Part shown: positions 1 to 8,324 of the stretch, one piece after another
Numbering within the stretch: position 1 is the first letter of the stretch
Layout of the letters: each line of letters begins with the position of its first letter
Origin: Nostoc indistinguendum CM1-VF10
Lineage (GTDB): Bacteria; Cyanobacteriota; Cyanobacteriia; Cyanobacteriales; Nostocaceae
Direction: 5' to 3'
Assembly: GCA_019359215.1 (NCBI GenBank)
Contig: JAHHHS010000034.1
Location: 1 to 64,000 of the forward strand
DNA: 64,000 bases
Notes under the pieces: model-generated
Told to the model about the DNA's origin: nothing
Seen by the model: only the letters and a program-made list of their open reading frames with translations
Database searches by the model: none
Position numbers and translations under genes: made by a program

Positions 1-135
1 TGTCATCAATGGCGTTCAAGCTAGAGGGGAAAAAAGCAATCACAGTACACGACGTGTAAAATTTAATTCTAAAACCCCTGATTAAGATTCTGTTACATAG
101 CGGAAAATTTTAGCACCCACTTACTTACATCAGCT

Positions 136-750
136 TTGGTTGTGGGTAATCCGACTATGCCCAAAGTGAGTTTTTCTGGCGAACCAGCCCAACAATTAGA
201 ACCATTACCGGATTCGGAAAAAGAAGCAAAAAACATTGCTGATTTGTTTAAAATTAAAGCACTAATTGGTAAAGATGCAACAGAATCTGCTGTCATAAGC
301 CAAATGTCAAAGGCGAGAATTATTCACCTAGCAACTCATGGTTTTTTGGATGAGTTAGGTGAGGTGGGGATACCAGGGGTAGTGGCACTTGCTCCTGCTG
401 GTAAAGATGATGGTTTATTGAGTGCCAATGAAGTGATAAATTTGAAGTTAAATGCAGATTTAGTAGTGTTGAGTGCTTGTGATACTGGCAGAGGAAAGAT
501 TACTGGTGATGGGGTAATAGGTTTATCACGGGCGTTTATGACTGCTGGTGTGCCGAGTGTGATTGTATCGCTGTGGCGGGTAAGGGATGATTTGGCGGCG
601 GCTTTGATGCCGGAGTTTTATCGGCAATGGCAGAATCACCCAAAGCAAAGTAAGGCATGGGCATTAAGACAGGCGATGTTGAAGACGATGAAGGATTATC
701 CCAATCCTGGTGATTGGGCAGCGTTTTTGCTAGTTGGTGAAGTTAAGTGA
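136..750 (+). CDS. CHAT-domain protease-like protein, N-terminally truncated
   Basis: CHAT domains are caspase-like cysteine peptidase folds, often C-terminal to TPR repeats in cyanobacteria. The His-Cys pair is visible: LATHGF (His68) and LSACDTGRG (Cys115), with the usual SLWRV and GDWAAFLLVG blocks near the end. The open frame begins at a TTG; codons upstream read on as coding-like residues for about 18 codons and then meet stops, so the TPR and front part of the CHAT domain are gone. It is probably the surviving 3' end of a larger gene rather than a 204-residue protein in its own right. The dyad is intact, so residual function cannot be excluded. Confidence 0.75.
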   Translation: MVVGNPTMPKVSFSGEPAQQLEPLPDSEKEAKNIADLFKIKALIGKDATESAVISQMSKARIIHLATHGFLDELGEVGIPGVVALAPAGKDDGLLSANEVINLKLNADLVVLSACDTGRGKITGDGVIGLSRAFMTAGVPSVIVSLWRVRDDLAAALMPEFYRQWQNHPKQSKAWALRQAMLKTMKDYPNPGDWAAFLLVGEVK

Positions 751-988
751 TAATTTTAATATTGTCTAAATACTTAATTAGCGATCGCACCTTACAAAAT
801 GAATGGGCGTAAAAAAGGTGTACGAAACGCAGCTTTACTTGGTTGGGAACAGCTAGCAGCGATTGAACTTTAAGCGTTTTTGGATGGATGTTGTGAAAAT
901 CATATTTCCCGACATTTTCCCCACAGGTAGAAGCGATCGCCAACGCCGCCGCTCCCGATACCTGATCCTCAGTCACTTCCAGCTATAG

Positions 989-1246
989 TTATTCAGTTAC
1001 GTCAAACTCATCAATTATCAGTGTCTTAAAGCTCTGTGTTAACTGCTGCCAGAGTAACTCAATTTCCTCATAGCATTTCTGTGAAGAAATTTTTCCCGAA
1101 GTCTGTAGATTAGAGAGATGACAGACACGTTCAGAAAATTCTTGAAGATTAGCATTGAATAAAAAATTTTGAGGCGTGTACTTACCAAGATATTGATAGC
1201 GCTGGTAGAGAAAATTGTTCTTGTCTATTTGATTGTCGTTATCCAT
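989..1246 (-). CDS. Small conserved cyanobacterial protein (DUF7219-like)
   Basis: 85 residues, acidic and helical, with LYQRYQYLGKY and FNANLQEFSERVCHLSNLQTSGKIS. This layout (short aromatic N-terminus, then NANLQEF and GKIS) resembles a small family of unknown function that I recall as DUF7219; the assignment is from memory. No signal peptide, membrane segment or metal motif is seen. The start is the only ATG and has a weak AAGAAG ahead of it. It stands alone on the minus strand between a CHAT fragment and a restriction-gene stub. Confidence 0.6.
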   Translation of the reverse strand: MDNDNQIDKNNFLYQRYQYLGKYTPQNFLFNANLQEFSERVCHLSNLQTSGKISSQKCYEEIELLWQQLTQSFKTLIIDEFDVTE

Positions 1247-1611
1247 ATAAGAATCTTCTTAGTACAAATCTAGGCTTAAGTAAGTCGGCACGATAAAACC
1301 CATATATGTTTAGTTAGGTAAAAACTGTGGAATGGCAAATTTATAAGCTATGCCATCGCTGAAGATTAGCTGTATCTCTGAGTGTGTGAGAACTTTGGCG
1401 CGTCCGTGCCGATTGATTTTCATTGTCAGACTGTTGACCCTGTAATTCACAGCCTACAACGATTTGACACCTGTTAATCAGAATTGCTTGACGGAGATTA
1501 CCGATCACTGTTTAGAGAGTCTTGATTTACATTCTGGTAGTTATATTGCTGAAATATTTTTTACTCAGTAGATATAACTGAAGGATAATTTTACTACTTT
1601 TAGGACTAAAT
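1247..1611. other. Intergenic stretch
   Basis: No coding frame, strong hairpin or recognisable RNA was seen. It probably contains the promoter of the minus-strand gene on its left. Confidence 0.5.
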
Positions 1612-1848
1612 ATGGACTTTATTGATCAAATTAAAACTGTCTTGCAGCAAATTACAAAACTAAAAGATCAAGTTTTAACTGAAGAAGCTACTAAAAACGC
1701 TTTTGTAATGCCTTTCATTAATAGATATGACGTAAATTATCCCTCTTTCAACTCCTTGCGGACTAGCGATCGCTTATTATTTTCTGGTTCTCACTACTGC
1801 ATTCATTGCCTCATTTGTCAATGCGTAAGTTCTGGAAGTATTCAATAA
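1612..1848 (+). pseudogene. Type I restriction subunit N-terminal stub
   Basis: The first ~38 residues (MDFIDQIKTVLQQI, then TEEATKNAFVMPFINRY) look like the start of the HsdR_N / restriction-endonuclease-like family, where the next residues should be a Gly-Tyr-Asp-Val-Phe block. After Arg38-Tyr39 the match ends and the rest is low-quality sequence that crosses a HIP1 site. The gene is therefore a stub with no nuclease core and no helicase. The identification rests on one short block. Confidence 0.55.
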
Positions 1849-1973
1849 TCAAAACATAAGTCACTTAATTATGATTTTAAAATAATTTTGAAACTATTGA
1901 TAATTAAATCTGTAAATCTTATTCTTTAGAAAGTAAAAGTTGATTTAAACAACAACCAAGGGAGGAACATAAA

Positions 1974-2018
1974 ATGAGTAAAGCTATCTGTGGAGGACAA
2001 ACAAAAATAAACCATTAA
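1974..2018 (+). CDS. 14-codon ORF with strong ribosome-binding site
   Basis: Reads MSKAICGGQTKINH then stop. A near-perfect GGGAGGAAC lies 6-9 bases ahead of the ATG, better than most real genes in the window, and a second GTGGAGGA lies inside the ORF. It sits 36 bases ahead of the secreted-protein gene at 2055, so it could be a leader peptide. It is too short for any codon statistic. Confidence 0.25.
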   Translation: MSKAICGGQTKINH

Positions 2019-2054
2019 TATAAGTATTGTTTTTTAATATCAAAAGAGAAAACT

Positions 2055-2477
2055 ATGAAAACATGGCAAAGTTTTTTTATTTCCAGTGTTGCGATCAGCT
2101 TTTTTAGCGCCATTTCAACTACACTACCTTTTTCTTCAGTCATTTCTCAAGCAACAGTTATAGGTAGTCAAACTAAACCTGTTTCTGACCCCTCTCCTGA
2201 TTTATATCTGAAAAATAGTCCTCAAAACCTTGTTGCTCAAGCTTTTTTGCCAATAGGTCCATTTAAGTTTCGAAATCGAGCCCCTATCTACTATTCCAAT
2301 GGACAGGGACTTTATTGTTGGTATCAATCTCCTCAGGATTATCAGAGATTAGCTGGTGGTGTTACCCCAAGAATTCAATCTGGTAGACTTGGCAATTACG
2401 CCGCAGTATATGTTGGAATATGCACAGGTGGTAAAAGTAGACCAGCGCCTCACCCAGATATTGAATGGACTACCTGA
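2055..2477 (+). CDS. Secreted hypothetical protein
   Basis: 140 residues. A charged start (MKTW) and hydrophobic stretch to about residue 32 form a likely Sec signal peptide. The mature part has Pro/Gln-rich sequence and then aromatic blocks (RAPIYYSNGQGLYCWYQ, two Cys in all: Cys88 and Cys122) that could make one disulfide. An AAAAGAGAAAA purine run precedes the ATG. I do not recognise the family. The last residues run into repeat-like DNA, so the native C-terminus may be altered. Confidence 0.55.
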   Translation: MKTWQSFFISSVAISFFSAISTTLPFSSVISQATVIGSQTKPVSDPSPDLYLKNSPQNLVAQAFLPIGPFKFRNRAPIYYSNGQGLYCWYQSPQDYQRLAGGVTPRIQSGRLGNYAAVYVGICTGGKSRPAPHPDIEWTT

Positions 2478-2832
2478 TCCTTCTAATTGCATTCCTAGAC
2501 TTCCCCACTCCCAACCCTTCCCTAGTAGTCTGCCAACCCAAAAATGTTAGGTGGGGGCAGGCTCTTGAGCAGGGGTGCTCTTGTGCAGAGGAGAGTTCAA
2601 TGTGCCTTGTTCTTTCCCCTCCGCCCCTCTGCCCTTGGAGCTAGCCACCATGCAAAGTTTCCTTGGCGTACTACTAGCCCGTACCCTCCAGAAAGCTGGG
2701 GAATAACCACTCAAATCCTGCAAGCCCTGCTATTTAGCCCTTAGAAGCGATTTAGCAGGGCTTTAAGGTTAGTTTCGTATGTAGGGCATTTTGGAAGCTG
2801 GAAGCGGTTTAGAGCGTTGGGAGAGGTTGTAG
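2478..2832. other. Intergenic stretch
   Basis: Pyrimidine-rich and low complexity in its middle (about 2600-2640). The short ORFs here look like chance frames. A 14-base run, GCAGAGGAGAGTTC, reappears inverted next to the hairpin at 13,359. Confidence 0.4.
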
Positions 2833-3084
2833 CATCGTTGTCCAGGTTGCTCCAGTGCGCTGCGATCGCTAGAAGCAAAAAGACTATTAGAGCAAGGGAT
2901 AAAATTGACACAGCAGCAGAAACACCAACAGGCAATAGAAATATTGTGGCAAACTTTAATCATTGCACAAGAACTCAAAGACCAAAAATCTGAAGACAAC
3001 GTAATGGTTTGGCTTGGATTTAACTACAAAGCTTTAGAAGAAAAGTTGAAAGCACAAGAACAAATTTTACTGCTTTTTACCTAA
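2833..3084 (+). pseudogene. TPR-like repeat fragment
   Basis: An open frame without a usable start reads AKRLLEQGIKLTQQQKHQQA, then IEILWQTLIIAQELKDQKSE, the helix-turn-helix spacing of the first TPR unit of cyanobacterial TPR-CHAT or NB-ARC-TPR proteins. It ends at a TAA shortly after the second helix pair. With the CHAT end at 136-750 it may be debris from the same gene class, but the two are not joined. Confidence 0.45.
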
Positions 3085-3092
3085 GCTAAAGT

Positions 3093-3144
3093 AGGCAAAT
3101 AAAAAACCTCAATAACGGGGGTAGTAGAAAGTTACTGAGGTTTG
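3093..3144 (+). repeat. Hairpin repeat, copy 1
   Basis: GGCAAATAAAAAACCTC followed by an arm pair AACCTCAATAAC / GTTACTGAGGTT around a short spacer. Related to the copies at 3268-3308 and 4032-4080. Confidence 0.6.
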
Positions 3145-3267
3145 TCTGTTGTTCTAAGAATTCCCAACAAAAAGTACTATCATAAGTAAAAAGAAAAAGA
3201 TGGCTTAGAACCTGACGAGGCTTATAGTAATCTGTAGTGTTCCAAGCCAAGTACTCGTTTACTTGTG

Positions 3268-3308
3268 GGCAAATAAAACCCCAGTAACGAATGGTAATTA
3301 CTGAGGCT
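3268..3308 (+). repeat. Hairpin repeat, copy 2
   Basis: GGCAAATAAAACCCCAGTAA followed by an imperfect complementary arm TTACTGAGG. Same leader and stem design as copy 1. Confidence 0.6.
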
Positions 3309-3340
3309 GAGTTTAGGAATTCTGCTGTTATTTAACTTCT

Positions 3341-3982
3341 GCTCAAATCTAACCTCGACTTTAGAAAGATGCAAGACTTGTGATTATCGACTCCTGACAA
3401 ATGAGGAACCGACAACCACAAGGCTTTTCATCAGAAGTGGTAAAAAGAAAAAGAACGCCTACTGAAGCAAGCGCTCTCTCATGTACTCAGCTACAAGTTC
3501 TCAAGTAAAACATGAGGCGAACAGTATCTTTTGTATCCTTACCGAGCAGGCATTCTCTGGCGGGACTTATCCAAATGATTTGGCGATTTTCGAGTAGTTC
3601 ATACCCGTTTCAGTCGATAGGCAAAGTGCGGAGTGTGGCAACGGGTATTTGAAGCGTTAGCCGAGGATGCAGACAACGAATATGCCATGATTGACTCGAC
3701 CATTGTGTGTGCCTACCAACACAGTGCCGGGGCAAAGGGGGAGATGCATCTAGGGAAGCCATCGGAAGCGATCATCGATAGTCAAAGTGACCGTGGTAGA
3801 GCTATCAGTGGTGTAAGACTCTCAAGTTATAGACATGCCTTACAAGATTGCAGTAGTTTGCAAGAGCTTCAATACTACTGCGACTTGTTTAGCAAAAGAC
3901 ATGGGTACTGCTGTATAAGACTCTAGACCGTTTAGAGAATCCAAACTCTTGCATCTTTCTCAAGTCAAGGTTAGATTTGAGC
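3341..3982. mobile_element. 642-bp element bounded by 39-bp inverted repeats
   Basis: The left end (3341-3379) and the reverse complement of the right end (3944-3982) agree at about 36 of 39 positions, both starting GCTCAAATCTAACCT. The interior carries an IS5-family remnant that does not belong with these ends. No clean target duplication is visible. It may be a non-autonomous transposon that captured or was invaded by an IS5 copy. Confidence 0.65.
3526..3926 (+). pseudogene. Decayed IS5-family transposase (orfA part)
   Basis: One frame reads YRAGILWRDLSK, stop, FGDFRVVHTRFSR, stop, then WQRVFEALAEDADNEYAMID. This matches the intact copy at 60,247 onwards closely, so two in-frame stops have disabled it. 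The run of Gs that precedes the second ORF in the intact copy is shortened here, and the orfB part is almost absent. Confidence 0.8.
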
Positions 3983-4031
3983 GGGCGTGCTGTTAATAGC
4001 AGGCTCTTGGTAAATTAAGAACAACATTTCG

Positions 4032-4080
4032 ACCTTAGTAACTCCTTCTCCATTGGGTGGTTGCTAGGGTTTTTATTGGT
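4032..4080 (-). repeat. Hairpin repeat, copy 3 (inverted)
   Basis: On the minus strand it reads CCAATAAAAACCCTAGCAAC, a spacer, then GGAGTTACTAAGG, the same plan as the two copies near 3.1-3.3 kb but in the opposite orientation. Confidence 0.5.
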
Positions 4081-4107
4081 CTGCTTGAGTATTGTTCCCT
4101 CGTGACG

Positions 4108-4446
4108 TCAGCCAGCCTTGCCATACATAACCTTCTCACCAGTGAACAACTCAAACAAAAGCGGTCTGAACTCCTGTATTAACTCAGGCGTGGCTTTTAA
4201 AATTACTCTCATGTCCTCATAAGTTTTACCCGTGTCCGTATCTTCTTCGCCGTGTCCTAACAACCGAGAGAGCAATGCCCGTGTAGATTTGTTCGGACGC
4301 TCAACATCTTGAACATAGACTTCAGTGAAATAAGAGCCATAGAACTGCCTACAATCGTAAGGTTTCTTAAGCCCTATCTCTATCAAATGTCCTCGAACGT
4401 CTTTCCTGATATCTGTGCTGAGAGTTTTACTGTACTTAGATAACAT
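4108..4446 (-). CDS. Tyrosine-recombinase / telomere-resolvase-like C-terminal fragment
   Basis: 112 residues. The block KKPYDCRQFYGSYF (Arg33), RLLGHGE (His65) and TYEDMR (Tyr76) has the order and spacing of the C-terminal Arg-His-Tyr set of tyrosine recombinases; its style is closest to what I recall of protelomerase (telomere resolvase) family proteins. The N-terminal DNA-binding part and the first catalytic Arg/Lys are missing: an in-frame TGA lies a few codons upstream. It is likely a remnant of a larger plasmid or phage gene. A phage-type integrase fragment is the alternative. Confidence 0.45.
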   Translation of the reverse strand: MLSKYSKTLSTDIRKDVRGHLIEIGLKKPYDCRQFYGSYFTEVYVQDVERPNKSTRALLSRLLGHGEEDTDTGKTYEDMRVILKATPELIQEFRPLLFELFTGEKVMYGKAG

Positions 4447-4659
4447 TACCCCAAAAAATCAGACCTTTGTAGTACGTTACATCGAGTATTGGGCGTTGGG
4501 CATTGGGCGATCGCTCTCCCACTTTTGACATCACTTTTGCAATCTCAATTTTTCACCACGAATGTTTGGGGAACATGTAATTGCCTTCCCGCCGCGTCAC
4601 TAGAACAAAAAAAGGTAGTGAGCAAGTAAAAAAAAAGCCAAATGGACGACGCTGATTAT

Positions 4660-5183
4660 AATAAACACTTGTAATGCGAGTGTTGAATCGAAAGGGTATT
4701 GTTTCTACTTTCTCGACGAATGGGATTAAGAGGCATTTAGCCGTTGATAGCTTGGGATTCCCCTTCTTTACTCACTGCACCAAAGCAAATGTATCTGATG
4801 ACATGGGTTTGTTGGAAATATTAACTCAAAACATTGATTATTTCCAGTCTAAGCCTGTCAATCTTCCCAAGATCACCATCCTGCTAGACCACGGTTATCA
4901 CCCTGAATATCTGAGGGAGAAGTTAGAAGAAATTTATCCCCAGATCATGACGAAAATTCAGTTTGAACTCTCAGTAAAACCATCGAAATAAGACTTGGAA
5001 GCCCAAAGTAAATCTGGATTTGTTCCAGTTGCGGCCAGATGGGTAATTGAGCGGTCAAATGCTTGGATGGAAAGATGTAAAATCCTCGTCAAGAACTTTG
5101 AAAGAACTTTGGTTAATGCGACTGCCAAGCTCAATCTTTGTTTTATTAGACTGATGCTGAAAAGGCTTGCAGCCGCTTCTTAG
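4660..5183 (+). pseudogene. Decayed IS5-type DDE transposase
   Basis: The blocks KRHLAVDSLGFP (second-strand Asp region), ITILLDHGYHP (Asp) and ARWVIERSNAWMERCKIL (Glu) are the DDE core of IS5-like transposases. Three lesions are seen: the N-terminal half is absent, a frame change lies near 4710 just ahead of NGIKRH, and a TAA at 4989-4991 splits the Asp and Glu parts. No terminal repeats were recognised. Confidence 0.8.
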
Positions 5184-6001
5184 ATGTCAAATGGGTTCTA
5201 TCAGTTTTGATATCAAGGCAGCATTTTTACCATTCATTTCCTGCAAAATAGCACCATTCAACTTCCGCTTTTCCTGCACCCTCTTGACAAAAGTGCAATT
5301 ACTCTAACCTCTCACCGATGCTCAAAGACCTATTTAGAATGAAATAACCCTAATTACAAACTGAACGCTAATAATTTTGATAATTTAATTTGGATACTGA
5401 GAACGTACTACAGAAAAACTTAAAAACATTGAAATTAACTTTACCAGTCCTTTATTTACGTGTTTTTCATTTTACTATTGCAATTATATTTTTAGTTACA
5501 ATAGTATTACATAAAATTCTTTTACAGCTAAAAAACAATAATTTATATACGTAATAATATTTAATTTTTTATAAATACATAAACTAAATCATACTTTAAT
5601 TTACACGTATTTTTTCAGTCGAAAGTTAGTTAGTTGCTGTCTAGTACAGTTAATACCAGTATTAAAAATAACTCACTTAGCAACTTGCAATGATAGCTAA
5701 TATCTGAATCAATAAAATGTTTTCAGGAAATAACCACAATTTTCTGTGTAGTAATTCTTGTTAACATTGAGGCAAGTAAAGCTGCAAATTCGGAATTAAG
5801 CTTGAAAAAGATTATCCTTCATAAGTTTTATAATTTGCTATTTTGTTGTATCTAACACTGTTGTAAGTAACAAAAGATCAAAAGTTTTCACCCCCTATTT
5901 ACGTTCTAGCGCTTATTTAGGCTCAACCTCTAAAAAATTTTTAGTTAACTTTTTATGACAAAAAATTCTAAAGTCTCACTATTTACTCAGTAAATAAAAC
6001 T
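5184..6001. other. AT-rich intergenic region
   Basis: About 800 bases, very AT-rich from 5340 on, with no convincing ORF or RNA. It lies just ahead of the lipase-GTPase gene and probably contains its promoter; no clear -10/-35 pair can be chosen over the AT background. Confidence 0.5.
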
Positions 6002-8065
6002 ATGTTTAACCTGGAAAAAGCCAAAATACTTGCAAATATATGCAATGCAACTTACAAATCTAAACTTACTTCAAACGACTATGCCCGACAACTATGTGAT
6101 ATTAGGTTAATTAAGCCTGATGACGAAACTGTTCCTGTAAGAGCATTATCAGGATTTCTAGACGGAGAATTGATTATAGCATATCGAGGGACAGTTTTAG
6201 CAAATAATATCAATCAAGAAACTGATATTTACTTAGATATGCTAGCTTGTATGTTCTGTAATTTAATTCCTATATTAGGTATTCCTCCAGAAAAACTGAA
6301 TCCTCTGATAGATGAACAGCAAATAAGAAATATTTATGGGGGAGAAATTCATCTTGGTTTTGCATTGCTGATGGAAGAAATATTGCCTAAAATTCAATTT
6401 TTAATAGAAGAATTAAAACCTGAAAAAATATGTTTCACAGGACATAGTTTAGGTGGTGCATTAGCTACATTAGCAGCGTATAGATTAAGGAATCGGGATT
6501 TTACTATTAGCGTTTACACTTTTGGTGCACCACGTGTAGGAGATAGTGCGTTTGCATCTAGATATAAAGATTCTAAAGTGCCACATTTTAGAATAGAGAA
6601 TAAAAATGATATCGTACCTCATCTACCACCTAATGATCAAACTCAATCAAAAATTAATATTTTAAATATAGTTAATCAGTTACAAAATTTAAATTTACCA
6701 ATTTCAAATAAGCTATTTAATTTCCAAATACCAAATCTTGATTATCCGCCAGTAGGTATTCTGAAATTCATTAATTGGAATAAAAAAATTGTTGAAGATT
6801 CAGAGAGTTTGAGACGAGAAAGATTACTTCGATTCCCTAAAAGTATTTTTAAAATTAGTAAGTCTGATATTCTATCAAATCACAATATACAATCATATTC
6901 TCAAGAGTTAAATCATTCTAACATCGAACAAATCAAGGAAGTATATATGCAAGATTCAGAATTTGAAAAAATTGTTTACAACGTCGTGATTATTGGTAGA
7001 ACTGGGGCTGGCAAAAGCGCATTAATCAATTATTTATATGGTGACACTATTGCTAAATCGGGTGTAGGCAACCCAATAACAGAGAAAGGGTTCCATAGAC
7101 ACAATCTTACTTGGAGAAGTATTCCAGTTAATATCTATGATTCTTGGGGCTTAGAAGTTGGTCAAGCTCAAGACTGGCGAAAAATGCTTGATAATGAATT
7201 AAAAAAACATGGAACAGACCGTCCAGTTAATGAATGGTTTCATACAGTATTCTATTGTATTAATGCAGCCAGTGCAAGGATAGAACCTTTCGAGTTTAAA
7301 ATTATCCAAGATTTAATTACGGATAAATATCGTGTAATAGTTGTATTAACTAGGGCAGAGTTAATGTCTCAAGATGATCTGAGTACATTAAAGAACTGTA
7401 TATTACAGGGAGCCTCATCAGAAATTCCAATAATCGAAGTATGTAGCATCTCACAAAAAATGCGCTTTGGTGAAACTGAGACTTTTGGCAAAAATAAATT
7501 AGAAAACGAAAGCTTACGAGGGTTTTGGAACGCTATTACAGTTCGCTTACCAGAGAGGTGTGAAAATGTACTACATGAAGAAGTTGATAAGTGGCGTGAA
7601 GAACAAATACAATATCTAGATTCAACGGAAAAAGATTTCTGGAACAGATTTAGGATACCAGAAATAAGAGGGACAATTGAGAAGAATTATAACCAATTTT
7701 TGTATAAGTTAAAAGATACCCGCTATGAAATTGTTGTAGGAGAAGTTAAGAAAATAGTAAATTATTATAGACAATTAACAGAAATACTGGAATATCCGCC
7801 ACCAGAAGATTTACCTGTATTCACTTCAGAGTATCCAAAATTAATACAGGAGACTTTTATTGAAAGAATTGCATCATTCTTTGAAGAAGCTCAACAAGCA
7901 CACTTTAGAGCAGTTGGAAAATTAATTCTAGTTTTGATACCAGATACACGGCCTGCATTCCAATTACGAATAAATGAATTTTGTCAAGAATTAAAGGATG
8001 AGATTTCAAAGCAAAAACCAGAAATTTCCAAGCTTATAGAAAATATTAGAAAAAACATATCTTAA
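6002..8065 (+). CDS. Class 3 lipase-GTPase fusion protein
   Basis: 687 residues, two domains. Residues ~40-310 are a class 3 (alpha/beta-hydrolase) lipase: YRGT at 61-64 (oxyanion side), the nucleophile elbow GHSLGG (Ser149), the acid in NKNDIVPHLPP (Asp203) and a candidate catalytic His294 in SNHNIQSY. Residues ~325-530 are a P-loop GTPase: GRTGAGKS (332-339), Thr360 as a G2 candidate, DSWG (380-383, G3) and VVLTRAEL (450-453, G4, TRAE in place of TKxD). A helical tail follows. There is no signal peptide, so it is probably cytoplasmic or at the inner membrane. It stands alone, followed by a terminator. Lipase effector plus nucleotide-dependent switch suggests a membrane-attacking response protein, but that is inference. 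Confidence 0.85.
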   Translation: MFNLEKAKILANICNATYKSKLTSNDYARQLCDIRLIKPDDETVPVRALSGFLDGELIIAYRGTVLANNINQETDIYLDMLACMFCNLIPILGIPPEKLNPLIDEQQIRNIYGGEIHLGFALLMEEILPKIQFLIEELKPEKICFTGHSLGGALATLAAYRLRNRDFTISVYTFGAPRVGDSAFASRYKDSKVPHFRIENKNDIVPHLPPNDQTQSKINILNIVNQLQNLNLPISNKLFNFQIPNLDYPPVGILKFINWNKKIVEDSESLRRERLLRFPKSIFKISKSDILSNHNIQSYSQELNHSNIEQIKEVYMQDSEFEKIVYNVVIIGRTGAGKSALINYLYGDTIAKSGVGNPITEKGFHRHNLTWRSIPVNIYDSWGLEVGQAQDWRKMLDNELKKHGTDRPVNEWFHTVFYCINAASARIEPFEFKIIQDLITDKYRVIVVLTRAELMSQDDLSTLKNCILQGASSEIPIIEVCSISQKMRFGETETFGKNKLENESLRGFWNAITVRLPERCENVLHEEVDKWREEQIQYLDSTEKDFWNRFRIPEIRGTIEKNYNQFLYKLKDTRYEIVVGEVKKIVNYYRQLTEILEYPPPEDLPVFTSEYPKLIQETFIERIASFFEEAQQAHFRAVGKLILVLIPDTRPAFQLRINEFCQELKDEISKQKPEISKLIENIRKNIS

Positions 8066-8105
8066 GCCGAAAATCTTCAATCTGGAAAATAACACCCCGT
8101 AGCAC

Positions 8106-8132
8106 ACCCCGCATCGCACGGGGTTTGTTTTT
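8106..8132 (+). terminator. Rho-independent terminator
   Basis: A 6-bp GC stem ACCCCG/CGGGGT with a 7-base loop, followed by TTTGTTTTT, 41 bases after the stop of the lipase-GTPase gene. Confidence 0.8.
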
Positions 8133-8324
8133 GGTGCGATCGCGGAAGTTTAATAATTAGTATGTAAACTTTTGTAATAAATTTAGATTACTGCGTAAAA
8201 CTTGAGTTTTAGGCTGATGCTTAATTAGCAGTTAGAACCTGCTTACAGCACTTTGCGCGACTAACTGGTACAGTAGCAACAGTGAGAAAAGTAGTTTTGG
8301 AGTTGCTGACTTGAGCATAAGAGA

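Noticed and set aside
743..976. Minus-strand 77-codon ORF
   Set aside because: Overlaps the end of the CHAT frame, contains a HIP1 site read as protein, and matches no family I know.
2544..2744. 66-codon ORF in pyrimidine-rich DNA
   Set aside because: Composition-driven open frame with no ribosome-binding site or recognisable protein features.
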